DNA of 60,296 bases from Streptomyces aureus (GTDB lineage: Bacteria; Actinomycetota; Actinomycetes; Streptomycetales; Streptomycetaceae). The position numbers and the translations under genes were made by a program. Positions 1 to 7,247 of the stretch are shown piece after piece. Position 1 is the stretch's first letter. The number at the start of each line of letters is the position of its first letter. The notes beneath the pieces were generated by a model that made no database searches, had not been told where the DNA came from, and saw nothing but the letters and a program-made list of their open reading frames with translations. Location: NCBI RefSeq assembly GCF_001418135.1, contig NZ_LIPQ01000034.1, positions 1-60,296 on the forward strand. The letters are read 5' to 3'.

Positions 1-2
1 CC

Positions 3-692
3 TGCGACGACGGGCCGGGGACGGGCAAGGGGGCCGGGACCGCGGGCCAGGCACAGCCCCGGATGCCGTACCGCCGGATCCTTGCGACGCGCACCTGGAT
101 CGGTGTCACGATCGGTTACTTCAGCACCTACTGGGTGATCGCCTTCGCCCTGGTGTGGCTCCCCTCCTACCTCCGTGACGGTCTTGGCTACTCCTCGGCC
201 GTGTCCACACAGCTGCTGATGCTGTTCTGGGGTCTGAGCGGAATCCTGGTGCTCGGGCAGGCGGGCCTGACCGGATGGATGCTGCGCCGCGGAATCGCGA
301 GCCGGTGGGCCCGCGGCTGGGTCGGCGGCGTCCTTCTGCTCATCTCCGGCGCTTCCTGTCTGGCCCTGCCCGTGGTCCCGGCCGGTGCCGTGACGGTCGT
401 GCTGCTGGTCGGCTCGTTCGGCCTCTCCGGAGCGATGGGCGGGATCGCCGCCACCACCATCATGGAGCTGGCTCCTGCCCATCGTCGCGGCGGCGCACTG
501 GGCATGATGAACGCCGTGGTGACCACCGCCGGCCTGATCGCTCCGACCCTGATCGGCAGCCTCGTGGACAGCCATGGAGCGGGGGGCTACGAGTACGCGG
601 TCCTGATCACCGGTGCCTTGCTCCTGGTGGGCGGAACCGCCGCCGTCACGCTGATCAACCCCGACCGCGACGCCCGCCTGCTCTCCGTGTGA
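3..692 (+). CDS. MFS transporter, C-terminal half (cut by the window edge)
   Basis: The frame is open to the left edge, so this is the end of a longer gene; the ATG at 63 is probably internal. A hydrophilic Gly/Pro/Lys-rich stretch, resembling the central cytoplasmic loop of MFS permeases, is followed by about six hydrophobic segments: around GVTIGYFSTYWVIAFALVWL, then the LLMLFWGLSGILVLG, GGVLLLISGASCLAL, VTVVLLVGSFGLSGAMGG, GMMNAVVTTAGLIAPTLIG and AVLITGALLLVGGTAAV regions. These would be TM7-TM12 of a 12-TM permease in the cytoplasmic membrane. The substrate cannot be read. The next genes encode an aldehyde-dehydrogenase-fold enzyme and an acyl-CoA ligase on the same strand, so an organic acid is a reasonable guess only. 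Confidence 0.8.
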   Translation, partial: CDDGPGTGKGAGTAGQAQPRMPYRRILATRTWIGVTIGYFSTYWVIAFALVWLPSYLRDGLGYSSAVSTQLLMLFWGLSGILVLGQAGLTGWMLRRGIASRWARGWVGGVLLLISGASCLALPVVPAGAVTVVLLVGSFGLSGAMGGIAATTIMELAPAHRRGGALGMMNAVVTTAGLIAPTLIGSLVDSHGAGGYEYAVLITGALLLVGGTAAVTLINPDRDARLLSV

Positions 693-702
693 CGACACGC
701 AC

Positions 703-777
703 GGCCCGCTCCTCGCGCACCGCACGGGGCAGGCCCCTCATGGGCCCGTTCCTCGCGCAACGCACTGGGCAGGCCCC
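703..777. repeat. Imperfect 35-bp direct repeat (two copies, 40-bp period)
   Basis: Copies at 703-737 and 743-777 start GGCCCG and end GGGCAGGCCCC. They differ at three of 35 positions. They fill the gap between the MFS gene and the aldehyde dehydrogenase gene. Confidence 0.6.
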
Positions 778-813
778 GCCCTTCCCGCCTCCGACCTTCC
801 GCAAGGGACGACG

Positions 814-2523
814 TTGAACACCAGCGCCCTCGACACCTCCTTCCTCGACCGTACAGTGGCCGACGTACTCGGCAACGCCGAGTCCTGGTCCACCACCCCG
901 CTCGCCCAACGCATCGCCCTCCTGGAGCGGTTGCAGCCGCGCGTCATCGCATGTGCGGCCGAGATGGCCGCTGCGGGTTCCCGGGCGAAGGGGTATGAGC
1001 CGGACTCCCCCTGGGCGGCGGAGGACTGGACGGGCGGCCCCTGGGCCCTGGTCCAGAACGCCGCGGCGCTTCTGCACGTCCTGCGCCGGATCGCAGCGGG
1101 CAGGGATCCGCTGGACGTCAAGGCTGTCCACGAGGAGAACGGCCGCACCCGCGTGGACGTCTTCCCCGCCACCGGCTGGGACACCCTGCTGCTCAACGGA
1201 TTCTCCGCCCAGGTATGGATGCGCCCCGGCGTCACCGCGGAGCAGGCGCGGGCGTGCGCCGCAGGCGAGTACCGGAGCAAGCAGGGGGCCCCGGCTGTCG
1301 CCCTGGTGCTCGGCGCAGGCAACGTCGCCGCCATCACCGCGCTGGACATCCTGCACAAGCTCTACGTCGAGGGCCAGGTCGTCATCGCCAAGATGAACCC
1401 GGTCAACGCCTATCTGCGCCCGCACTTCGAGTACGTCTTCGCCGAGTTCGTCGAACGGGGCTGGCTGCGCTTCGTCGACGGCGGCGCGGCCGAAGGCGCC
1501 TATCTCACACGTCACGACGGCATCAAAACCATCCACGTCACCGGCAGCGACCGCACCCACGACGCCATCGTCTGGGGCACCGACGAGGACGCGGAGCAAC
1601 GCCGCCGTGACGACCTCCCGCTGATCGCCAAGCCCTTCAGCAGCGAACTGGGCGGGGTCAGCCCGTGCATCGTGGCACCGGGCCCTTGGAGCGAAGCCGA
1701 CTTCCGCTTCCAGGCCGAGCACATCGTCACCAGCAAGATGAACAACTCCGGCCACAACTGCATCGCCAGCCAGATCCTGGTCCTGCCGGGCGACTGGGAC
1801 GGCACCGAACGGCTCCTGGACGAAATCCGGCGAGTGCTGCGTGAACTGCCCCCGCGCACCGACTACTACCCCGGCGCCGCAGGCCGTCTCGCCGCGGTAC
1901 GGGAGGCACACCCGCAGGCGGAGACGCACGGCGACGACTGCCGGCTGCTCGTCCCCGACATCACCGACCACCACGACGACGTCCTCGTCACCGACGAGGT
2001 CTTCGGCAGCGCACTGGGCGTCGTACGCCTGCCCGGCGCGGCCCCGGCGGAATTCCTGCGCCACGCCGTCGACTTCGCCAACGACACCCTGCCCGGCACC
2101 CTCGGCGCCACGCTGATCGTCCACCCGAAGACCGAGAAGGCCCACCGGGAGGCGGTGCGCACCGCCATCGCCGATCTGCGCTACGGCACCCTGGGCGTCA
2201 ACTGCTGGTCGGGCGTCGGCTTCCTCCTCGGCTTCACTCCGTGGGGCGCGTTCCCCGGCCACACCCGCCAGGACATCGGCAGCGGCATCGGCTTCGTGCA
2301 CAACGCGTTCATGCTCGAGGACATCGAGAAGACCGTGCTGCGCGCCCCGTTCACACCGGCCCCCCGGGGCCTGGTCACGGGCGACCCGTCGCTGTCCCCG
2401 CGCCCGCCGTACTTCGTCACCCACCGCACGGCACTGACCACGGTGGAGCGTCTCGTCCGCTTCACGGCGGCGCCGAGCCTGACGAAACTGCCCGCGCTCT
2501 TCGCCGCCGCGCTGCGGGGCTGA
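814..2523 (+). CDS. Aldehyde-dehydrogenase superfamily protein
   Basis: A 569-aa protein with the aldehyde dehydrogenase fold, which oxidises aldehydes, or reduces acyl-CoA in some branches, with NAD(P). Visible landmarks are the nucleotide-binding segment LVLGAGNVAAITALDIL (about residues 166-182), ELGGVSP with the general-base Glu278, and NNSGHNCIASQ with the catalytic Cys316. It is longer than a typical 480-500 aa ALDH; extra sequence lies at the N-terminus and after residue 500. The TTG start at 814 is chosen because AAGGGA sits about 5-10 nt upstream. The acyl-CoA ligase gene follows 79 nt downstream, suggesting that acid, acyl-CoA and aldehyde are interconverted as a pair. Substrate and direction are not readable. 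The fold call is firm. Confidence 0.88.
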   Translation: MNTSALDTSFLDRTVADVLGNAESWSTTPLAQRIALLERLQPRVIACAAEMAAAGSRAKGYEPDSPWAAEDWTGGPWALVQNAAALLHVLRRIAAGRDPLDVKAVHEENGRTRVDVFPATGWDTLLLNGFSAQVWMRPGVTAEQARACAAGEYRSKQGAPAVALVLGAGNVAAITALDILHKLYVEGQVVIAKMNPVNAYLRPHFEYVFAEFVERGWLRFVDGGAAEGAYLTRHDGIKTIHVTGSDRTHDAIVWGTDEDAEQRRRDDLPLIAKPFSSELGGVSPCIVAPGPWSEADFRFQAEHIVTSKMNNSGHNCIASQILVLPGDWDGTERLLDEIRRVLRELPPRTDYYPGAAGRLAAVREAHPQAETHGDDCRLLVPDITDHHDDVLVTDEVFGSALGVVRLPGAAPAEFLRHAVDFANDTLPGTLGATLIVHPKTEKAHREAVRTAIADLRYGTLGVNCWSGVGFLLGFTPWGAFPGHTRQDIGSGIGFVHNAFMLEDIEKTVLRAPFTPAPRGLVTGDPSLSPRPPYFVTHRTALTTVERLVRFTAAPSLTKLPALFAAALRG

Positions 2524-2602
2524 CCCCGACCGCCCTCGGTCCTGCCGGCCCCCGTACCCGCACGCCCATGGCCCCCACCGAAACATCCCCAACGGAGACC
2601 TC

Positions 2603-4177
2603 ATGCTCAATCTCGCCGCCCTGCTGGAGAACAGCGCCCGCACCGTGCCCGACCGCACGGCAGTCGTGCTGGGCACCCAGCGGCTCACCTACGCCGAGCT
2701 GGACACGGCCGCCCGCCGGGTGGCCGACCTGCTGTGCTCGCGCGGCATCCAGCCCGGTGACAAGGTCGCACTGTCCTGCCCGAATCTCCCTTGGTTCCCG
2801 ATCGTCTACTACGGCATCCTCAAGGCCGGCGGGGTGGTCGTCCCGCTCAACGTGCTGCTCAAGGGCCGGGAGATCGCGTACCACCTGGCCGACTCCGAGG
2901 CGAAGGCCTACTTCTGCTTCGAGGGCACCGCGGACCTCCCGATGGGGCAGGAGGGCTGGGCCGGCTTCGGTGAGACGCCCGGCTGCGAGGACTTCTTCCT
3001 GATGACCGCCGCCCCCACCGAGGTCTCCCCGATCGTGGGCGCCGAGACCCTGACCGCGGCGCTGGCCGGAAAGAGCGCGGACTTCGAGACGGTTGTCACC
3101 GAGGCCGGTGACACCGCGGTCATCCTGTACACCTCCGGCACCACGGGCCGCCCCAAGGGCGCCGAGCTCACCCACTCCAACGTGATGCTCAACGTCCTCA
3201 CGTGCCACAAGCTGTTCGGCGAGATCGAGCACGACGTCCACCTGATCTCCCTGCCGCTCTTCCATTCCTTCGGCCAGGTCGTCCAGATGAACGCCGGCAT
3301 CGCCTCCCGGGCGACGCTCGTGCTCCTGCCACGCTTCGACGCCCGCTCGGCCCTCGCCCTGATGCAGCGTCATGCCGTCACGTTCTTCGCGGGAGTTCCC
3401 ACGATGTACTGGGCCCTGCTCGAAGAGGATGCGCCCGATGTCGACCTGGCGCTGATCGCCAAGAACCTGCGGATGGCCGGGTCGGGAGCCTCAGCACTGC
3501 CGGTCGAGATCCACCGCCGGTTCAGTGAGCGTTTCGGGGTCACCATCATGGAGGGGTACGGTCTCTCGGAGACCAGCCCGGCAGCCACCTTCGTGCCGCC
3601 CGGCGAGGAGGTGCGTCCCGGGTCCATCGGGCGCCCCGTCTGGGGTGTCGAGGTGGACCTGGTCGACAAGGACTGGACACCAGTCCAGGGCGCCGAGGCG
3701 ATCGGCGAGATCGTCGTCCGCGGTCACAACGTCATGAAGGGCTACTACAACCGGCCCGAGGCGACCGCCGAGGTGATGCGCAACGGCTGGTTCCGCACCG
3801 GTGACCTCGCCCGCCGCGACGCCGACGGATGGTTCTACATCGTCGACCGCGCCAAGGACATGATCATCCGCGGTGGGTTCAACGTGTACCCGCGCGAGAT
3901 CGAGGAGGTGCTGCTCATCCATCCCGCCGTGAGCATGGCGGCCGTCATCGGCGTGCCACACGACCGCCACGGCGAGGAGATCAAGGCCTGCGTGGTCCGT
4001 ACCCCGGGCTCGACACTCACCGAGGAGGAGCTCATCGACTGGTGCAAAGTGGAGATGGCCGGCTACAAGTACCCCCGCCTCGTAGAGTTCCGCGACGTCC
4101 TGCCCATGAATGCCACCGGCAAGATCCTCAAGCGCGAGCTGAGGGACGCGGAGGGCCACGCGATCGCGACTCGATAG
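2603..4177 (+). CDS. Acyl-CoA synthetase (AMP-binding, FadD-like)
   Basis: A 524-aa acid:CoA ligase of the ANL superfamily, which activates a carboxylic acid as acyl-AMP and then thioesterifies it to CoA. All core motifs are present: the P-loop-like YTSGTTGRPKGAEL (about residue 177), the A5-type YGLSETSP, GWFRTGDLARRDADGW with the conserved Asp, the hinge DRAKDMIIRGGFNVYP, and the C-terminal catalytic lysine in NATGKILKREL. Length is typical for a medium/long-chain or aromatic acid ligase, and there is no signal peptide. ATG at 2603 follows GGAG (2594-2600 region). It follows the ALDH gene on the same strand and ends just before a strong hairpin, so it is probably the last gene of the unit. 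Substrate class is unassigned. Confidence 0.92.
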   Translation: MLNLAALLENSARTVPDRTAVVLGTQRLTYAELDTAARRVADLLCSRGIQPGDKVALSCPNLPWFPIVYYGILKAGGVVVPLNVLLKGREIAYHLADSEAKAYFCFEGTADLPMGQEGWAGFGETPGCEDFFLMTAAPTEVSPIVGAETLTAALAGKSADFETVVTEAGDTAVILYTSGTTGRPKGAELTHSNVMLNVLTCHKLFGEIEHDVHLISLPLFHSFGQVVQMNAGIASRATLVLLPRFDARSALALMQRHAVTFFAGVPTMYWALLEEDAPDVDLALIAKNLRMAGSGASALPVEIHRRFSERFGVTIMEGYGLSETSPAATFVPPGEEVRPGSIGRPVWGVEVDLVDKDWTPVQGAEAIGEIVVRGHNVMKGYYNRPEATAEVMRNGWFRTGDLARRDADGWFYIVDRAKDMIIRGGFNVYPREIEEVLLIHPAVSMAAVIGVPHDRHGEEIKACVVRTPGSTLTEEELIDWCKVEMAGYKYPRLVEFRDVLPMNATGKILKRELRDAEGHAIATR

Positions 4178-4188
4178 GAACTCGACTT

Positions 4189-4216
4189 CGGCCACGCGTG
4201 TGGTGTCGCGTGGCCG
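4189..4216 (+). terminator. Hairpin terminator after the acyl-CoA ligase gene
   Basis: A perfect 10-bp inverted repeat, CGGCCACGCG / CGCGTGGCCG, with an 8-nt loop begins 12 nt after the stop codon. There is no U-tract, as is usual in actinomycetes. Confidence 0.7.
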
Positions 4217-4610
4217 TCTCGGTCGAGGGTGGCGAGTTCAGCGCGTCACGGGCCTGCTGCGGACAGCCGTGGGTGACCTCGACGACCACCCGCCACCGCA
4301 GCCCCTCGTCCTTGCTCTGTGAGGCGACCCCGAACAGCGGACACGTACGACCAGCCCGCTGTCACGCGCAGCCGGGTCAAGGGCATCGGCCTGCATCCTC
4401 GCCTCTACCCGCTCCACCGGCGCGCTGTGGAGGGGCGCACGTGACCGTTCAGCGCATCCCCGGGTGGCGCGTCGCCCTGGTCACCGCAGTCGGCGGGGCA
4501 GTCGGCACGTGGGGGGCGCAGCGGTAGCCCGCGGCGGCTCCTGACGGGTCGAGCATGACCCTGGGCGGGTCTTGGGGAGTCGTTGTCGGTTCGTGAGGCG
4601 GCCAAGCGGG
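4217..4610. other. Intergenic stretch, no convincing gene
   Basis: Between convergent genes. Open frames here are Arg-rich artefacts of GC bias, and no start has a good ribosome site. A 28-codon GTG frame at 4441-4527 encodes a mildly hydrophobic peptide but has nothing else to support it. Confidence 0.5.
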
Positions 4611-5345
4611 TCAGGTGGCCGCGTCGAGGAGGTGGGCCCCGTTGTTGCGGACGCTGTTGACGGCCGTGGAGACAGGGCGGGCGTCGAGCCGGCCGTCCGC
4701 GGGCTGGATGAGCAGGGCGCGAAGGTCGTCGGTGTCGTGGTGGTGGGGGTCGAGCCAGGTGTCGTAGTGGTCCGGGGTGAGGGCGAGTGGCATGCGGGGG
4801 TGTACGCGGCCGGCCGCGTCGGTGGCCTCAGTGGTGATGATCGTGCAGGTCGTCAGCCACGCGTCAGGGTGGTCATCGCCCGCAGCATCGGGGTTGCGCC
4901 AGTACTCGTACAGCCCCGCCATGGCCATCACCTGACCGTCGGCGGGGTGAATGAAGTACGGCTGCTTCCGCGTCCTGCCCGTTGCCTCGTCCTTCACCGG
5001 CTCCCACTCGTAGAAGCCGTCGGCCGGCAGCAGGCAGCGCCGTTTGGCGAAAGCACGCCGATAGGCGGGCTTCTCGTGCACGGTCTCCACCCGGGCGTTG
5101 ATCATCCGTGAGCCGACCTTCGGGTCCTTCGCCCACGACGGCACCAGACCCCAACGCAGCACCCGCAGCTGACGGCGTACCTCCTCGCCATCATCCCGCC
5201 CGGCGCGTTCGAGGACCGCGTAGACCTCGTCGGTCGGCGCGACGTTCCAGCTCGGCGCCAGCGTCTCGGCAGGGCTCCAGTCGGTGACCTGGAAGAGGCG
5301 GGTCAGGTCCTCGGGACCACGGGTCGAGGTGTAGCGGCCGCACAT
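4611..5345 (-). CDS. SRAP-domain abasic-site processing protein (YedK/HMCES family)
   Basis: A 244-aa SOS-response-associated peptidase (SRAP) protein. The family senses abasic sites in single-stranded DNA and forms a thiazolidine DNA-protein crosslink through Cys2 after removal of Met1. It starts MCGRYTST, so Cys2 is exposed as required. Other hallmarks are WNVAPTDEV, RWGLVPSWAKDP, INARVET (conserved Asn and Glu), RRCLLPADGFYEWEP (active-site Glu) and HPRMPLAL (active-site His). Length is normal. The gene is monocistronic and converges with the acyl-CoA ligase gene. Only a weak ribosome-site match lies upstream of the ATG, but the start is fixed by the obligate N-terminal MCGR. Cytoplasmic. 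Confidence 0.95.
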   Translation of the reverse strand: MCGRYTSTRGPEDLTRLFQVTDWSPAETLAPSWNVAPTDEVYAVLERAGRDDGEEVRRQLRVLRWGLVPSWAKDPKVGSRMINARVETVHEKPAYRRAFAKRRCLLPADGFYEWEPVKDEATGRTRKQPYFIHPADGQVMAMAGLYEYWRNPDAAGDDHPDAWLTTCTIITTEATDAAGRVHPRMPLALTPDHYDTWLDPHHHDTDDLRALLIQPADGRLDARPVSTAVNSVRNNGAHLLDAAT

Positions 5346-5406
5346 GGTTCCACTGTGTCACGGAACCTACCCTCAGGCCGGAATGACGACATGACGGGCC
5401 GCGCGC

Positions 5407-5490
5407 GGCTCACGCTCACGGCTCACGCTCACGGCTCACGGCTCACGGCTCACGGCTCACGGCTCACGGCTCACGGCTCACGGCTCACGG
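5407..5490. repeat. 7-bp tandem repeat (GGCTCAC)n
   Basis: Eight perfect copies of GGCTCAC run from 5433 to 5488. They are preceded by two copies of a 13-bp variant (GGCTCACGCTCAC) at 5407-5432. A simple-sequence tract this long is unusual in this genome type. It lies between the SRAP gene, transcribed away from it, and the first CHAT operon. Confidence 0.9.
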
Positions 5491-5806
5491 CAGCGAACGC
5501 CTCCGGGCAGACGCCTGCAGGGGACGGGTTGGGCCCTCCTTTGGGGGCCGGGCCCGAACAGACCGGTGAAGGGGCCGCTTCATGCCGAGGTGATCCGCCG
5601 CGGGTTTGGAACGTATGACGCGGACGCCGGGACCGGAGCTCCCCGCAAGGGGCAAGCACGTCCGGGGGTCAGCTGCAGCGTGTGGCGATGGCGGGACCAC
5701 CGGCAGGTGATCGACGGGGTTCTGCGCCTGGATGGACCTTGATCGGCCGGACAAGCCCTGGTCGGTTGAGTAGGATCCTTCTCGAAATCGTGCATGGGGG
5801 GCAACG
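5491..5806. promoter_or_regulatory. Presumed promoter region of the first CHAT operon
   Basis: About 315 bp without a credible gene. The run GGGGGG just before ATG 5807 serves as ribosome site. A TAGGAT at 5771 resembles a -10 element, but no well-spaced -35 is visible, so no promoter is claimed precisely. Confidence 0.35.
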
Positions 5807-6229
5807 ATGTCGGACAGGTTCGCCGGGTCACATCTCAATGCGTTGTTCGACCGCAGGATCGACGCATCGCGCGCCGTCACCAGCTTGTACGTATGGGCAA
5901 CGGCCGATCTGTCCCTGGTAACGGCCCTTCTTACGGCGATCTTCCGGGCGGACACGGAAACCGGAGACATCGTGCTGTGCGTCGGTGCCACACGTGCGGG
6001 CGTGGTGGGGCGGGCCCGTTTCGAGGCGATCACCGATGCGTCGAACTCCGTCGACCGCGGAATCGAGATCGGCGCGGGCGACGGCGCGACCCTTCCGGGA
6101 GCCCCTACCACCTTCACCCTCATGAGGTTCATGTGCACCGGGTGCACGCAGGTCGCCTACCGGGTCTCGGGTGACGAACCCCCACCCGATTGTCCGGAAG
6201 GACATGGCCTCATGGCGGACACGGCATGA
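5807..6229 (+). CDS. Hypothetical protein with C-terminal zinc-ribbon-like motif
   Basis: A 140-aa protein of unrecognised family, first gene of a coupled operon. The N-terminal 90 residues form a mixed alpha/beta-looking soluble region with no signal peptide. The C-terminus carries MCTGCTQVAYRV followed by DCPEGHG, giving a Cys-x2-Cys and Cys-x3-His arrangement suited to binding one zinc ion. The ATG at 5807 is preceded by GGGGGG. The stop overlaps the next start as ATGA (6226-6229), implying translational coupling to the membrane protein and then to the TPR-CHAT protein. A regulatory or adaptor role is inferred from position only. Confidence 0.75.
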   Translation: MSDRFAGSHLNALFDRRIDASRAVTSLYVWATADLSLVTALLTAIFRADTETGDIVLCVGATRAGVVGRARFEAITDASNSVDRGIEIGAGDGATLPGAPTTFTLMRFMCTGCTQVAYRVSGDEPPPDCPEGHGLMADTA

Positions 6230-7236
6230 ACCTCGGCACCGTGGCCGGGTCGGCCACCTCACTGGTGTCCGGTCGGTTCCTTCTGGTCGGCTATCTGCCC
6301 ACCTGCGCCGGATCCTTCTTCCTGCTCAGCCTCGTATGGGCGGGGGCACCAAACCGCCCGCCGGCCTTTCGCAGCGCCTGGAAGGCAGCCACCACGCTCG
6401 GCGTCGGGGAGATCCTGATGCTCTTCCTGCTGCTGCTGGTGGTGGCGGTCCTGTTTCACCCGCTTCAACTGTCCGTCGTCAAGTTCCTCGAGGGCTACTG
6501 GCCTTCCCGTATGTCGGCCCTCACGACATACGGTGTCCGGCGGCAGAACCAGCGGCGGTCGCGCCTGTCCGCCGGCACCGCTCTCACGCCAGGGGGCCCT
6601 CCGGCACCGAGCGAGGTCCGTCGCGCCGGACTGGCCCTGATCGTCCTGCGCCAGAGCTTTCCCTCCGAGAGCGGCCTCACGCGGCCGACTCGACTGGGTA
6701 ACACCCTGGCGGCCGCAGAGGACCGGGCGGGCCGTCCGTACGGCTGGGACGCCCCGGTCGCCTGGCCACGGCTGTACCCGCTGCTGGCAGATCCGGTGCG
6801 CATCATGGTGGACAACCGCCGAGACATGCTCGACGCGATGGTCCGGCTCTCGGTGACCGGTCTGGTCTGTGGCATCGGCTCGACAGTGCTGCTCGCTCCG
6901 ACCGGCTGGTGGGTCATGCTGTCTGCCGCGCCCCTGTTTCTCGCCCGGCTCGCGTACGGAGCTGCTGTCGCCGCCGCCCTGTCGTACGGCGAGGCGCTCA
7001 GGGTGGCTTTCGATCTGCACCGATTCGATCTGTACAGCGCACTGAGAATCGATCTACCAGCCACCCGGGACGAGGAGCGTCAAGTGAACACCACGCTCTG
7101 CGACTTCTGGCGGCAGGGACGCGACCTCGGGCAGGATTACACCCACCCCGTAGCCACAGCCGATGCCACGTCCCTTTCCCTTCCCGCTCCCGCTCCCGGG
7201 ATGTCGGACCTGGGCGGTTCGGCGAACACCCCCTGA
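6226..7236 (+). CDS. Membrane protein of CHAT operon 1
   Basis: A 336-aa protein with two hydrophobic segments near the N-terminus (FLLVGYLPTCAGSFFLLSLV and a segment around LMLFLLLLVVAVLF), a basic soluble stretch of roughly 100 residues, and two more hydrophobic segments (LVCGIGSTVLLAPTGWWVML and the following FLARLAYGAAVAAAL). The cytoplasmic membrane is therefore predicted. The start is set at ATG 6226 rather than 6190 because it overlaps the upstream stop as ATGA. It sits between the zinc-ribbon gene and the TPR-CHAT gene; the CHAT ribosome site begins right after its stop. The family is not recognised. It may be the membrane anchor, sensor or target of the CHAT protein. Confidence 0.8.
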   Translation: MNLGTVAGSATSLVSGRFLLVGYLPTCAGSFFLLSLVWAGAPNRPPAFRSAWKAATTLGVGEILMLFLLLLVVAVLFHPLQLSVVKFLEGYWPSRMSALTTYGVRRQNQRRSRLSAGTALTPGGPPAPSEVRRAGLALIVLRQSFPSESGLTRPTRLGNTLAAAEDRAGRPYGWDAPVAWPRLYPLLADPVRIMVDNRRDMLDAMVRLSVTGLVCGIGSTVLLAPTGWWVMLSAAPLFLARLAYGAAVAAALSYGEALRVAFDLHRFDLYSALRIDLPATRDEERQVNTTLCDFWRQGRDLGQDYTHPVATADATSLSLPAPAPGMSDLGGSANTP

Positions 7237-7247
7237 CGAGGAAGCGC

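Noticed and set aside
655..2688. Long minus-strand ORF (677 codons) over the aldehyde dehydrogenase gene
   Set aside because: Mirror of GC codon bias: Gly/Val/Ala/Arg-rich with no motif. The plus-strand gene has full family signatures.
6909..7247. N-terminal extension of CHAT protein 1
   Set aside because: It overlaps the membrane-protein gene almost entirely and is Arg/Ser-rich. ATG 7248 has a good ribosome site just after the upstream stop.
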